Assembly: GCF_025567125.1 (NCBI RefSeq)
Contig: NZ_JAOQJI010000019.1
Span: 4,672 to 68,671 of the forward strand
Length of the DNA stretch: 64,000 nucleotides
Reading direction: 5' to 3'
Source: Phocaeicola fibrisolvens
GTDB taxonomy: Bacteria; Bacteroidota; Bacteroidia; Bacteroidales; Bacteroidaceae
Shown here: positions 27,599-37,479 of the stretch, piece by piece
Layout of the letters: every line of letters starts with the position of its first letter
Numbering within the stretch: position 1 is the first letter of the stretch
The notes under the pieces: model-generated
Database searches by the model: none
What the model was told of the DNA's origin: nothing
Seen by the model: the letters and a program-made list of their open reading frames with translations, nothing else
Translations under genes and position numbers: made by a program

Positions 27599-30213
27599 TC
27601 AATCTTTACCACCTTTCCGTCTGAATTCTGCCGGAGCAATGCCGAACTGTGCCTGGAAACATTTCGCAAAATAAGAAGGAGAAGAAAAACCGACCCTGAA
27701 ACATGCTTCACTACTGGACACTTCTTCCTCCGCCAATAAATATGCAGCCTTTTTTAAACGAATCAGACGGATATAATCATTAGGAGTCATTCCCGATATA
27801 GCCTTGATTTTTGCGAATAGCCCCGACCTTGAAATCCCGACTTCTTGAGCCAACACATCCACTGTAAAATCAGAGTCTGTCATTCGTTTTTCTATAATCT
27901 TTGAGATTTTATCCATCAAAAGTGTATCCAACTTAGAAATAGAAACAGAAGAGACCATCGGTTTAGTCTTGAAATCTTTCTTCATGCCTTCTCTATTTCT
28001 GAAAATACTTGCAATCTGTGCATTTATCACATCACCCGAAAATGGTTTTTCCAAGTATACATCAGCTCCACTTTCAAGTCCCTCCACGTAGTCTTCGGAA
28101 GCAGCCTTTGCCGTAAGCAAGATTACTGGAATATGGCTGGTAAAAAGATTCTGTTTAATATTCCGACAAAGCTGTATACCATCCATCACAGGCATCATCA
28201 CATCACTGACTACCAGGTCTGGCATATTCTGTAAAATTCTATCCCAGGCTTCTTTCCCGTTTTCTGCACACGACACTTGATAACGAACAGACAATAGTTG
28301 ATGTAAATACTCCCTCAAATCTTGGTTATCATCTACTATCAGAATACGATATTGCCCTTCAGGGATGTCGGCCTTATCCTCAGCCTGTATATCTTGAGAG
28401 GGTGCCTGTTCAACCACCTGCCCTTCTTTATGCTCAAGTCTATCAAAGCTGACAATGAATGTAGAACCAACCCCCAGTTCACTTTCCAAGTTCAAACCGC
28501 CATGCATCAAATCAACCAGTTTCTTGACCAACGAAAGTCCGACTCCAGTTCCAATACGTCCGGAAGATGCCTTATCCAGGACCTGATAGAAAGGAGTAAA
28601 TATCTTTTCCTGCTCCTTTACATCGATACCCTGCCCGTTATCTCTCACCCGTACCTCCAGTTTCTTATCACCAGCTATCAACAAATCAATCCAAATGCAA
28701 GTGTCTGTAAACTTCAATGCATTTGATAATAAATTGCTGACCACCTTCGTAAAGGCCTCCTGATCGACACGGGCATAACAAGATTCTTCCGGCATAGTCA
28801 GACTAATTTTTATATGCTTTATATCTGCTGAAAGTTGAAAACGCTGATATACATTCATCAATAAAGTTTTGATATTAGTTTCAGCCAATATCACATTCAT
28901 TCCTCCCGATTCAGCCTTCCGAAAATCCATCAACTGATTCACCAACGTAAGCAAACGTTTCCCGTTTCGTTCTATTACCTGTAATTGAGGAAGTACATCC
29001 TTCACTGTTCCAGAACTCTTCATCACATTTTCCAGTGGTGCCAAAATCAATGTCAACGGAGTACGTATTTCATGCATGATGCCCGTGAAGAACTCAATCT
29101 TACTCTGATAAATCTCACGGTCTTTTTTAATTGTCAATAAGGTCATGCGCCGACGATGTATTTTATTCATCCGATAATAAGCATAAACCAGACCTGCTAT
29201 CCCTAACAATATATATCCAGCAATCATATATGAAGAAGCCCACCAAGGAGGCAGCACTTTAATAGGAAAGGCTATGGCATTTTCATTCCACATCCCATCA
29301 GAATTAGACGCACTCACCTGAAATACATAATCCCCGGCAGGTAAATTTGTGTACGTCACATGAGGAGCATCATTCGTTTCCGTCCAATCTTTTTCAAACC
29401 CCTCCAAACGATAGCGATACTTGTTCTTTGAGGTATTAATATAACTCAAGGCAGCTACCGAAAAACTAAACATGGAATGAGAATAGTCCAACACCAGACG
29501 GTCTGCATAAGTGATGGAAACTTTTAATGGAGAGTCTTCACTTCCAATAACCACCGGTTTATTGAATAGCTGAAAATCAGTCAGAATGACGGTAGGAATC
29601 TGTGTATCAACTTGTATCTTATCAGGACGGAACTCATTGAATCCATTTACTCCTCCCACCATTATTGTTCCGTCAGACAACTGGATTCCGGAATTAGGAA
29701 GAAACAAATTTTCTTGTAAACCATCTTTCTTATTATAAAACTTCAAAGAAGAAGTAAGAGGCTGATAACAATACATGCCATTATTGGTAGTAAACCACAA
29801 TTTATCTTTATCCGGTAATATCTTATAAATCACACGTATGTGCTCCGGCAATCCTTCACGTACGAATACATCCTTTTTCCGATCATACCTAAGTAAGCCG
29901 TCTCCATCCGTACCGAGCCAAAGACATCCCTGCATATCCAAACAACCGGTAATGATTTGATTCGTCAGCAAAGTACTTTCTTCATTTTTCAATTGATGAA
30001 AATAATGCATCCATTTCCCAGACTGATAATCCAGACAATATACTCCTCGGTTAAGCGAACATACCCACAACTTTTCCCCTTTTTCCTCAAATATATACGA
30101 AATTCTGGCTCCATGCAGCTCATATATTCGTTCAAAATCATCCGTTTGCGAATTGTAACAATTCAATCCGGCAGTAGTACCAATCCATATTTTCTGTCTG
30201 GAATCTTTATAAA
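27599..30213 (-). pseudogene. Hybrid two-component sensor-regulator (HTCS), 5' part missing
   Basis: Intact HTCS proteins are about 1300-1400 aa, single-protein sensors for glycans that control polysaccharide utilisation loci. Here about 870 codons remain. In order they are: several beta-propeller blades (KIWIGTTAGLNCYN, LWLGTDGDGLLRYD), the Y_Y_Y domain, one membrane helix (MIAGYILLGIAGLVYAYY) and HisKA with MHEIRTPLT. An ATPase domain, a receiver with SDVMMPVMDG and a C-terminal AraC-type HTH complete it. The signal peptide and first propeller are absent. The reading frame continues straight into the 3' end of the group II intron at about 30214, and the DNA beyond the intron is an unrelated integrase gene. 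It cannot be restored by splicing and is probably non-functional. No polysaccharide utilisation genes are next to it. Confidence 0.88.
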
Positions 30214-32704
30214 GTAGGCTCGGCTGTCGGCGCCATGCCACCTTACGGTGGTAGGTTTCCGACAGCCTGCCTCCGAACCGTACGTACACGTCTCCATGTA
30301 TACGGCTCTCCGCCCATAACGGCATTTTAGCTATTCTCCGCATGAATCATGTTATGACATTCTGCACAGACGATTAAAGATTTTCTATGCATTTTGAGCA
30401 TTTTACGTTCCCATTCGGTTTTGCCTCTTAAATCTGAGAGTTTCCTGACGTGGTGTGACACAACATTTCCTTCTTTTCCGCACAACTCACACTTATTTGC
30501 AGTCAGTCTTTCGACCAGACTCATAGATGGAGTGTTGAACAGGTAGGGCAAGTTATCACATTTTTGAGTTCCCAAGTCGGTAATACGCTTGAAGCCCTCA
30601 TTGTAAAACACCCTTGGTTTGCGTTCGCCTTTCTTGTCCGTATACCACACCACAAATTTATCATCTTCACGATACTTGTCTGTTATGGTTCTGACGGAAC
30701 TGTTAAGTTTTTGCGCAAATGTCTTTAGCATACTGAACCTCATGATACATCCAAATGAACGTCCAAGTGCCGATGCATTGTTTGCAATGGAGTAGTAGTT
30801 GTAGAATCCTCTGATTTCTGTGTTGAAACGTGCTACTATGTCTTGTGGCTCATTGTCTATCAGGTATGTTCTACCTTTAGACCTCCACACTTCTTTGCCA
30901 TTTTGTGTTTTCACATTCATGGCTTCAAGACTCAGTAACTTCTTCTTTATTACTTCTCGTGATACGTGTAGTATCACATTACCATTACGATGTCTACGAG
31001 TTTCTCCTCTTGCATTTTTCTGCGTTGTGTAATCTTTACGGACTGATATTTCATAGCCGAGAAATTTTGCACTGTCTTGTGCGTTGGTTATCAAGGTCTT
31101 TTCTTGTGACATTTCCAATTTTAGCTTCTTTTGCATAAATTGTGTGACATCCGCCTTGATTTTCTCGCACTCTGCTTTATTTCCAATGACCCCTATAAGG
31201 AAATCATCAGCGTAGCGTACATAATTCAATCTACGGAAATTCTCATCCATATCGTTACCGCTCGGCATAGTCAGTATTTGCTGTTGCTTATTACGAACTT
31301 CCTCCCGCATTGCTTCCAATTTATCAACGTCCGTCACCTCCTTCATTCTCTTCTTTAGATAGTGAACTCGATTGTTCAGTCTGCCGATATCCTTGTTGCG
31401 GTGTCTAACTTTACCCTTATGGAAATCTTGTGCATACTTCTTCATATACTTATCGAACTTGTCCAAGTAGATATTAGCCAGTATTGGACTGATAATTCCA
31501 CCTTGAGGCGTACCCGAATAAGTTCTATTGAAGTGCCATTCTTCCAAATATCCAGCGTTGAGAAATTTACGTATTAACCGAAGGAAACGCTCGTCAGATA
31601 TGCGTTCCCTCAGAATTTCTATCATCACGCCATGGTTGATATTGTCAAAGAAACCTTTTATGTCTCCCTCAATGAACCACTTTGTTCCGTTGAAATTATT
31701 CTGTAGACTCTTAAGTGCCGTGTGGCAGCTTTTGTGTGGTCTGAAACCATGTGAAGTCCGTTCAAAATATCCTTCGTATATGGCTTCGAGAACCATTCTC
31801 ACTACCTCTTGCACTAATTTATCTGCAAACGTAGGGATACCGAGCGGACGTAACTTTCCGCTCTTCTTCGGTATGTAAACCCTCTTTGCCGGTTTAGGCC
31901 TATAGACTTCGCTTTTGAGACTGTCTATTAATGCGTGTATCTTGTCAATGCTCATGCCGTCCTCCGTCTGTCCATCAGTACCGGGTGTCATATTGCCTGG
32001 TTTTGCATGAATGCGCTGATATGCGACTAAGAACATCTGCTCATTGAACAGAATACGATAGAGTCGTTCGTATTTGTAACCTGACTCGTTGCTGTGTTCA
32101 GCTAAAATGTTTAATACTTGCTCGGGATTTCTCATACGTCTCTCACGTTTTCCTTTGTTTGTACTAAAGTTATGGACTGTTCCCCTTCGCCATGTACAAG
32201 CCGTTAACTTGCTCGGACTACTATGGGAACTCCGTTGCCATATCAGATATTCAGAGACCAGCTCTCATAGCCTTTGAGGCGTTCTGACTTAGGCAATCCC
32301 CAGTTAGTTTCACTTGATAACTATTATCGTGACATATTGTCGGATGCGACTTTCGTTCTTGTCCGCTTATTGCGGCTGTGTCATAGTCGGTTCTTAATGC
32401 TCTGCACTAACGCACAAAATAGCCAGAGTACTATGAAATAGCGTATATAAAAGCCTTCCGCTATTGCAAGATGTGGTACCACCGAACTATCGTTCAACCA
32501 ATCAAGGCTTCATCCTTATATATGTCGTTTCGTCTTGCCCTTCAGTCGCTACTTGGCTATTAGTAGACTCAGGGCTTTAATCAGCATGCTACACTCCCCG
32601 TTAGGTTTCCCCGTCGGATAAGCTGATTGACGATAGGATTATATTGAACCCAATCCTAACTTCTTACTACAGAAGTATTTATCAAGCGACCAATCTGGGC
32701 GCAC
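30214..32704 (-). mobile_element. Group II intron, complete, minus strand
   Basis: The 5' end on the minus strand begins GTGCGCCCAGATTGG at 32704, matching the group II consensus GUGYG and very like Ll.LtrB-type introns. About 570 nt of structured RNA precede the intron protein. Near the 3' end domain V is clear: a 34-nt hairpin with arms GAGCCGTATACATG and CGTGTACGTACGGTTC at about 30265-30300. Domain VI follows, with arms GGCTGTCGG / CCGACAGCC. The 3' boundary, ...CCTAC, is placed at 30214 but may shift by a few bases. The 5' exon is an integrase gene and the 3' exon is an HTCS gene. Confidence 0.88.
30327..32135 (-). CDS. ltrA: Group II intron reverse transcriptase/maturase with HNH endonuclease
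   Basis: A multifunctional intron protein that helps splicing, nicks target DNA and copies the intron. In the 602 aa protein the reverse transcriptase domain covers about residues 60-350, with RPLGIPTFADKLVQE, GTPQGGIISPILANIYLD and the catalytic YADD in RYADDFLIG. The maturase (X) domain follows. The C-terminal HNH domain has CELCGKEG, SHHVRKLSDL and CAECHNMIH. All key residues are present, so the intron may be active. The frame stops about 30 nt before domain V. Confidence 0.95.
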   Translation of the reverse strand: MRNPEQVLNILAEHSNESGYKYERLYRILFNEQMFLVAYQRIHAKPGNMTPGTDGQTEDGMSIDKIHALIDSLKSEVYRPKPAKRVYIPKKSGKLRPLGIPTFADKLVQEVVRMVLEAIYEGYFERTSHGFRPHKSCHTALKSLQNNFNGTKWFIEGDIKGFFDNINHGVMIEILRERISDERFLRLIRKFLNAGYLEEWHFNRTYSGTPQGGIISPILANIYLDKFDKYMKKYAQDFHKGKVRHRNKDIGRLNNRVHYLKKRMKEVTDVDKLEAMREEVRNKQQQILTMPSGNDMDENFRRLNYVRYADDFLIGVIGNKAECEKIKADVTQFMQKKLKLEMSQEKTLITNAQDSAKFLGYEISVRKDYTTQKNARGETRRHRNGNVILHVSREVIKKKLLSLEAMNVKTQNGKEVWRSKGRTYLIDNEPQDIVARFNTEIRGFYNYYSIANNASALGRSFGCIMRFSMLKTFAQKLNSSVRTITDKYREDDKFVVWYTDKKGERKPRVFYNEGFKRITDLGTQKCDNLPYLFNTPSMSLVERLTANKCELCGKEGNVVSHHVRKLSDLRGKTEWERKMLKMHRKSLIVCAECHNMIHAENS

Positions 32705-33851
32705 TTGCGTAAATCTGCGTCGTCTTTATGCTCTTGTGTCCGAGCATGGAGCTGACCGTTTCGATGGGAACACCGTTGGAGAGGAATATCGTCGTGGCTG
32801 CCGTGTGGCGGCTCTGATGCCACGTGATATGCTTGGTGATGCCGCAACGCTTGGCGACGGCACGGATACCGGCAAGGCACGTGTTATAATGCGGAACGGG
32901 AAATATCCTGCCGTCCCCGCACAGTCCCCGGTATTTGCCGATTATGCGGTTGGCGATGTCGAGCAGGCGGATGTTGGACACCACGCCCGTTTTCTGGCGG
33001 TTGATGTTTATCCACTCGTGTTCGTCGAAGTAGGTGCGGATATTCTCTTCCGTAAGGTTGCGCATATCCGCGAACGACAGCCCCGTGAAGGCGCAGAACA
33101 GGTAGAGGTCGCGGTACAATTCCTGTTTGGCGTTTTTCAGTTTCCCCTCCATCAGCAGGCGGATCTCATCTTTGGTCAGGAAACTGCGTGTTGTTTCCTC
33201 CTTCTTGATTTCATACTCGCGGAACGGGTCGCGCGTCAGCCACTCGTTGTTGATGGCGATGAATACCATCGTCCGTAACGGGCAGACGTACAGCCACACG
33301 GTATTGGTGCAGCAGTGCTTGTCCGTGCGCAGGAACATCTCGAAGTCGGAGATGAAAGCCGGGGTAAGCTCTTTTAGGGCGATGTCCTTCACATGGTAGC
33401 GGATGTCGAGGAACTCTTGCATGTGCTTGTAAACGGTGCGGTACTTCAGCAGCGTGCCTTTGGCTTTCATGCCTGCCTCCACCTGCTTCTCGTAGTCCTC
33501 GTTGTGCTGGCGGAACACCTGCATCAGCGTGTGGTAGCGGTGTTCCAGTCCGAGAAAGGCGTTCTTCACCTTCTCCGCCGTGACGAAGTTGTCACGCTCC
33601 ATGATTTCCTGATAATGCCTGTTGATGCGTACCCGCATCTTGTCAAGCATACGGTTCGTTTCGAGTGCCGCCGTGCTTCTGCCCGTGACACGTCCACCTT
33701 TGGTGTCCCACAGTTTCGGATCGACAGTCAGTTTGCAGCTGAACTGTGTCTGGCTGCCGTCCACCGTGATGCGTCCCATGACGGGAACTGTCCCGTCCTT
33801 TTTCACTACCTGACGCTTGAGGTAGTAGATTACTGAAAATGTACTCTTCAT
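32682..33851 (-). pseudogene. CTnDOT-type tyrosine recombinase, 3' end replaced by intron
   Basis: The integrase of a lost conjugative or mobilisable element. Translation from MKSTFSVIYYL at 33851 gives an N-terminal arm-binding domain, a SAM-like core-binding domain and a catalytic domain with FTGLSFADMRNL, HQSRHTAAT, MLGHKS and the catalytic Tyr in TTQIYA. Gene sequence ends at 32705, two bases after the codon for the Ala that follows the Tyr. The remaining seven residues (SAPRLVA) and the stop come from the intron. About 20 C-terminal residues are missing. Base composition is visibly more GC-rich than the flanking chromosome, as in imported elements. Confidence 0.85.
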
Positions 33852-34171
33852 TGTCCTTAATTTTTGGGTTTCAAAATTAGTTGGTGAAGAGTCCGGTGTT
33901 GGTACGCAAAACGGGGAGGAACGGCGCAATCTTTTTCCGTAACCTGATTTTTCGCATGAGTTATGGATAACTCACTATTCCTTAGAGCCTTGTTTCGCTA
34001 TTCGTACCCGTTTGTCGCATTTTCGGGCATGGTTACGAACAAGTAACGTAGCGGCGTCAGGATTTGGCTTCGGCAGGGATTGTAATGGCTTCACGGATTA
34101 TCGCCACTTCAACCAAAACCCTTGTAACTCAATTCTATCACTATATCTTTCCGCATTTCACTTTTTTGTAG
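33852..34171. other. Noncoding end of the integrase element next to aroA
   Basis: About 320 bp between the integrase start and the aroA promoter. It holds a 7-bp inverted repeat GAGTTAT-GG-ATAACTC at 33958-33973. No gene is recognisable. It is likely the outer end of the integrated element, containing arm-type sites. Confidence 0.5.
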
Positions 34172-34179
34172 TAACTTTG
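34172..34179 (+). promoter_or_regulatory. -7 box of aroA, within a GTAnnTTTGC core
   Basis: TAACTTTG, 23 bp before the aroA start. The surrounding 10 bp, GTAACTTTGC (34171-34180), also match the CTnDOT-family attachment core GTAnnTTTGC. Confidence 0.55.
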
Positions 34180-34201
34180 CGATTCAAAGATTTGATTCAA
34201 C

Positions 34202-35434
34202 ATGAAGTGCATAACCATCACCCCTCCGGACCACATACAGGCTACCATTCAGTTGCCTTCCTCCAAAAGTATCTGCAACCGGGCACTGATTATTCATGCA
34301 CTGGCTCACAGTCAGTGTAAACTGGAGAACTTGTCCGACTGCGACGATACGCATGTCATGACCGAAGCGCTGGCTCACATGCCGGAAGTGATTGACATCA
34401 TGGCGGCGGGAACTGCCATGCGTTTTCTGACCGCTTATCTTTCCGTTACCCCCGGCACCCATATCCTGACCGGTACGGAACGGATGCGGCAACGCCCCAT
34501 CCAGATTCTGGTGGAGGCCCTGCGAAGTTTGGGAGCGGACATCGCATACGTGGAGAACGAAGGCTATCCTCCCTTGAAGATTTCCGGACGAACGTTGAAA
34601 GGAAATTGTCTGACTCTTCCGGGAAACGTGAGTTCCCAATACATCTCGGCCTTGCTGATGATTGGCCCGATGCTGGAGAAAGGACTGGACCTGACCCTCA
34701 GCGGGGAAATCGTATCACGCCCCTACATCAACCTGACACTGAAAGTGATGCGGGATTTCGGAGCAGAAGTGGAATGGACTTCCGATTGCAGCCTTCATGT
34801 AGCTCCTGTTGCTTATCAGGCTTTACCTTATTATATAGAAAGCGACTGGAGTGCGTCATCCTACTGGTATGAGATTGTAGCCTTGTCAACAAAGGACGCC
34901 ACGGTGAGCCTCCCGGGACTTTTCGCACAGAGTCCGCAGGGTGATTCCAAGGTAGCGGAACTGTTCGAACAGCTGGGCGTGGGCACGAAAAGAGAAGGAC
35001 AGACTGTCACGCTCTACCAGACACATTCTTGCGTGAAACACTTGGAGTACAATTTTGTGAACCAGCCCGACCTGGCACAGACTTTCGTGGTCACTTGTGC
35101 CATGCTGGGAGTCACTTTCCGCTTTTCGGGACTGCAAAGCCTGAAAATCAAGGAAACTGACCGCATGGCGGCCTTAATCGCAGAAATGCGCAAACTGGGC
35201 TACGTGCTGGAAGAGAGCGAAGGTTCTATACTTTCCTGGACGGGCAAACGGTGCGAACCGCAAAACCCACCTGTCATCGACACGTACGAAGACCATCGCA
35301 TGGCCATGGCCTTTGCACCGGCAGTCTTGCGCCAAGGCACGCTGTGTGTGCGCAACCCACAGGTAGTCTCCAAATCATATCCCCGGTTCTGGGAAGATTT
35401 GCAGCAGGCAGGTTTTCATCTTACTCAAAACTGA
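34202..35434 (+). CDS. aroA: 3-phosphoshikimate 1-carboxyvinyltransferase (EPSP synthase)
   Basis: Sixth step of the shikimate pathway. The 410 aa protein is slightly short for the family, as is usual in Bacteroides. Motifs are LPSSKSICNRALI near the N-terminus, AGTAMRFLTAYLS, RMRQRPIQILVEALRSLGA, the LKIKETDRMAAL signature and DTYEDHRMAMAFA. It leads a plus-strand run with the small membrane protein and metal permease that follow within 8 and 17 bp. The other shikimate gene in the window, aroK, is 17 kb away. Confidence 0.94.
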   Translation: MKCITITPPDHIQATIQLPSSKSICNRALIIHALAHSQCKLENLSDCDDTHVMTEALAHMPEVIDIMAAGTAMRFLTAYLSVTPGTHILTGTERMRQRPIQILVEALRSLGADIAYVENEGYPPLKISGRTLKGNCLTLPGNVSSQYISALLMIGPMLEKGLDLTLSGEIVSRPYINLTLKVMRDFGAEVEWTSDCSLHVAPVAYQALPYYIESDWSASSYWYEIVALSTKDATVSLPGLFAQSPQGDSKVAELFEQLGVGTKREGQTVTLYQTHSCVKHLEYNFVNQPDLAQTFVVTCAMLGVTFRFSGLQSLKIKETDRMAALIAEMRKLGYVLEESEGSILSWTGKRCEPQNPPVIDTYEDHRMAMAFAPAVLRQGTLCVRNPQVVSKSYPRFWEDLQQAGFHLTQN

Positions 35435-35441
35435 TTGTATC

Positions 35442-35861
35442 ATGTGGATTTTAGTCATCATATTAATTGGAGTCGTTCTCTTCGGACTGGTGGCCGGATA
35501 CTTTTATAACCGTTCCGTGCAAAAGAAGATTGACCGCGGAGAACTGACGGAAGCCCCGGAAGTCAAGACAGTGGACGGGGAATGCTGCGGACAGCATCAG
35601 GTCTGCGAAAAAGAAAGTCTGCTGGCAGCCGTCAGCAAAAAGATTGAGTATTACGACGACGAAGAACTGGACCGCTTCAAGGGTCATCCGTCGGATACCT
35701 ATACGGAAGAAGAGATTGATGAATTCCGGGAAATCATGTACACCATGAAAGAAGAGGAAGTGGCCGGATGGTGCCGCAGCCTGCAGCTCCGTGGCGTGGA
35801 AATTCCCGATGAACTGAAAGACGAGTTGTTCCTGATAGTCGGAGAACGCCGTTTCCATTAA
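35442..35861 (+). CDS. Conserved hypothetical protein with one N-terminal membrane segment
   Basis: I do not recognise a function. The 139 aa have a membrane helix at residues 3-22 (ILVIILIGVVLFGLVAGYFY), then a short cysteine pair region (GECCGQHQVC). An acidic helical part follows, with EYYDDEELDRFKGHPSDTY and a regular EEIDEFREIMYTM. It is 7 bp after aroA and 17 bp before the ABC permease, so it is co-transcribed. The CC-x4-C cluster next to a metal transporter hints at metal handling, but this is speculation. Confidence 0.8.
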   Translation: MWILVIILIGVVLFGLVAGYFYNRSVQKKIDRGELTEAPEVKTVDGECCGQHQVCEKESLLAAVSKKIEYYDDEELDRFKGHPSDTYTEEEIDEFREIMYTMKEEEVAGWCRSLQLRGVEIPDELKDELFLIVGERRFH

Positions 35862-35878
35862 CCCTCCCTCACTTGCCC

Positions 35879-36700
35879 ATGAATATCCTCGAATTGTTGC
35901 ATTATACTTTTTTCCAGCATGCCCTGCTGGGTAGTCTTTTTGCCAGCATTGCCTGCGGCATCATCGGTACGTACATCGTAACGCGAAGGCTGGTATTCAT
36001 CAGCGGGGGTATCACGCATGCCTCGTTCGGAGGTATCGGTATCGGACTCTACGCCGGTATCTCACCGATTCTGAGTGCGGCTATATTCTCGGTGCTGTCG
36101 GCCTTCGGCGTGGAATGGCTCAGCAAACGCAGCGACATGCGGGAAGACTCGGCCATCGCCGTGTTCTGGACATTCGGCATGGCGGTGGGTATCATCTTCA
36201 GCTTTCTGGCCCCCGGATTTACGCCCGACCTTTCTTCGTTCCTGTTCGGTAACATCCTGACCATCACGCAAGCAGACATTCTTCTACTGGTGATATTGAG
36301 CCTGACACTCATCGTCTTTTTCACCTTGTTTCTCCGGCCTATCACGGCCATTGCCTTCGACCGGGAATTTGCCCGTTCCCAGCGCATTCCCGTGAGCGCC
36401 TTCGAATATACCCTGATGGCTTTCATCTCACTGACCATCGTGGCCTGCCTCCGGATGGTGGGTATCGTATTGGCCATTTCCCTGCTGACCCTTCCGCAGA
36501 TGACGGCCAACCTCTTTACGTACAGCTTCAAACGTATCATCTGGCTTTCCATCGGCATCGGTTACCTGGGATGCTTGGGCGGCCTGCTGCTGTCTTATCA
36601 ACTGCGGGTGCCTTCGGGAGCGGCCATCATTTTCGTGTCCATCCTCATTTATGTAGGAGCTAAATTATTTTGCATGCTCCGCAAAAAACGGATGAACTGA
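35879..36700 (+). CDS. Metal (zinc/manganese-type) ABC transporter permease
   Basis: The membrane subunit of an ABC-3 family importer (ZnuB/TroC type). The ATG at 35879 is preferred over a TTG two codons upstream. The 273 aa protein has seven to eight membrane helices, the N-terminal GIIGTYIVTRRLVFISGGITH and the conserved LLTLPQMTANL near the C-terminal part. No ATPase or binding protein gene is adjacent, so partners must be encoded elsewhere. Confidence 0.9.
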   Translation: MNILELLHYTFFQHALLGSLFASIACGIIGTYIVTRRLVFISGGITHASFGGIGIGLYAGISPILSAAIFSVLSAFGVEWLSKRSDMREDSAIAVFWTFGMAVGIIFSFLAPGFTPDLSSFLFGNILTITQADILLLVILSLTLIVFFTLFLRPITAIAFDREFARSQRIPVSAFEYTLMAFISLTIVACLRMVGIVLAISLLTLPQMTANLFTYSFKRIIWLSIGIGYLGCLGGLLLSYQLRVPSGAAIIFVSILIYVGAKLFCMLRKKRMN

Positions 36701-36713
36701 GGGAGATTTATCC

Positions 36714-36721
36714 TAATTTTG
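36714..36721 (+). promoter_or_regulatory. -7 box before tsaE
   Basis: TAATTTTG, 35 bp upstream of the tsaE start. Confidence 0.5.
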
Positions 36722-36755
36722 TAACAAAAGAATTCAAGTTAAAAAACCACAGTAT

Positions 36756-37184
36756 ATGGAAACTAAAATTGATTCACTGGAAAACATCCACGAAGCTGCC
36801 AAAAAGTTTATCGCAGCCATGGGTGACAACACGGTTTTTGCCTTCTATGGAAAAATGGGGGCAGGAAAGACAACTTTTATCAAGGCCGTATGCGAAGAAC
36901 TGGGTGTGACGGATGTCATCAACTCACCGACATTCGCCATTGTCAACGAATACCGCTCCGATGAAAACGGAGAGCTGATTTATCACTTCGACTTCTACCG
37001 CATCAAGAAACTGGAAGAAGTGTACGACATGGGTTATGAAGACTACTTCTACAGCGGCGCACTCTGCTTCATCGAATGGCCGGAACTGATTGAAGAACTG
37101 CTTCCGGGCGATGCGGTCAGCGTACACATCGACGAAAACGAAGACGGTACCCGCACGGTACGCTTCGACGAGAACAACGATTAA
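36756..37184 (+). CDS. tsaE: tRNA threonylcarbamoyladenosine biosynthesis ATPase TsaE
   Basis: Part of the TsaBDE machinery that installs t6A37 on ANN-decoding tRNAs. The 142 aa protein has the Walker A GKMGAGKTTF, the switch region SPTFAIVNEY, a YHFDFYR motif and the FIEWPE segment. The small membrane protein gene follows one base after its stop codon. Confidence 0.94.
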   Translation: METKIDSLENIHEAAKKFIAAMGDNTVFAFYGKMGAGKTTFIKAVCEELGVTDVINSPTFAIVNEYRSDENGELIYHFDFYRIKKLEEVYDMGYEDYFYSGALCFIEWPELIEELLPGDAVSVHIDENEDGTRTVRFDENND

Positions 37185-37185
37185 T

Positions 37186-37407
37186 ATGGAAATACACTAT
37201 TTCATACAAGCCTTGTTTGTGCTGGTGGGGCTCTTGTCCTTACTGGCAGCCATCTGCAACTGGAACTGGTTCTTCACGGCACAAAACACACAGTTTATCG
37301 TAAGAAATGTAGGACGGAAACAAGCCCGCTGGTTCTATGCATTGATTGGCCTACTGATGATAGGTACAGGCGTATTCTTTTTCCTGTCCATTCAGGGAAT
37401 GGTGTAA
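37186..37407 (+). CDS. Imm17-like small membrane protein
   Basis: A 73 aa protein with two membrane helices (residues 5-22 and about 50-68) and a conserved middle segment WNWFFTAQNTQFIVRN. It resembles the family catalogued as immunity protein 17, but no toxin gene is nearby. It starts one base after the tsaE stop codon, so it is translationally coupled to tsaE. The immunity label is family-based and may not reflect its role here. Confidence 0.75.
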   Translation: MEIHYFIQALFVLVGLLSLLAAICNWNWFFTAQNTQFIVRNVGRKQARWFYALIGLLMIGTGVFFFLSIQGMV

Positions 37408-37423
37408 AACGAACAGAGTTTTC

Positions 37424-37471
37424 AACAGCTTGTTAATAACTTCGACAGGTTATTAACAGGCTGTTTTGTTT
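37424..37471 (+). terminator. Terminator after the tsaE unit
   Basis: A 17-bp stem (37424-37440 / 37449-37465, starting AACAGCTTGTTAATAAC, one T-G pair) with an 8-nt loop and a following T-rich run. It lies between convergent genes. Confidence 0.85.
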
Positions 37472-37479
37472 TCCACACC

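Noticed and set aside
30214..30343. Extension of the HTCS reading frame upstream with a Met start at 30343
   Set aside because: That stretch is domain V and VI of the group II intron, not protein-coding sequence.
37186..37407. Toxin-immunity system
   Set aside because: No toxin gene is adjacent, and the coupling to tsaE suggests an ordinary operon.
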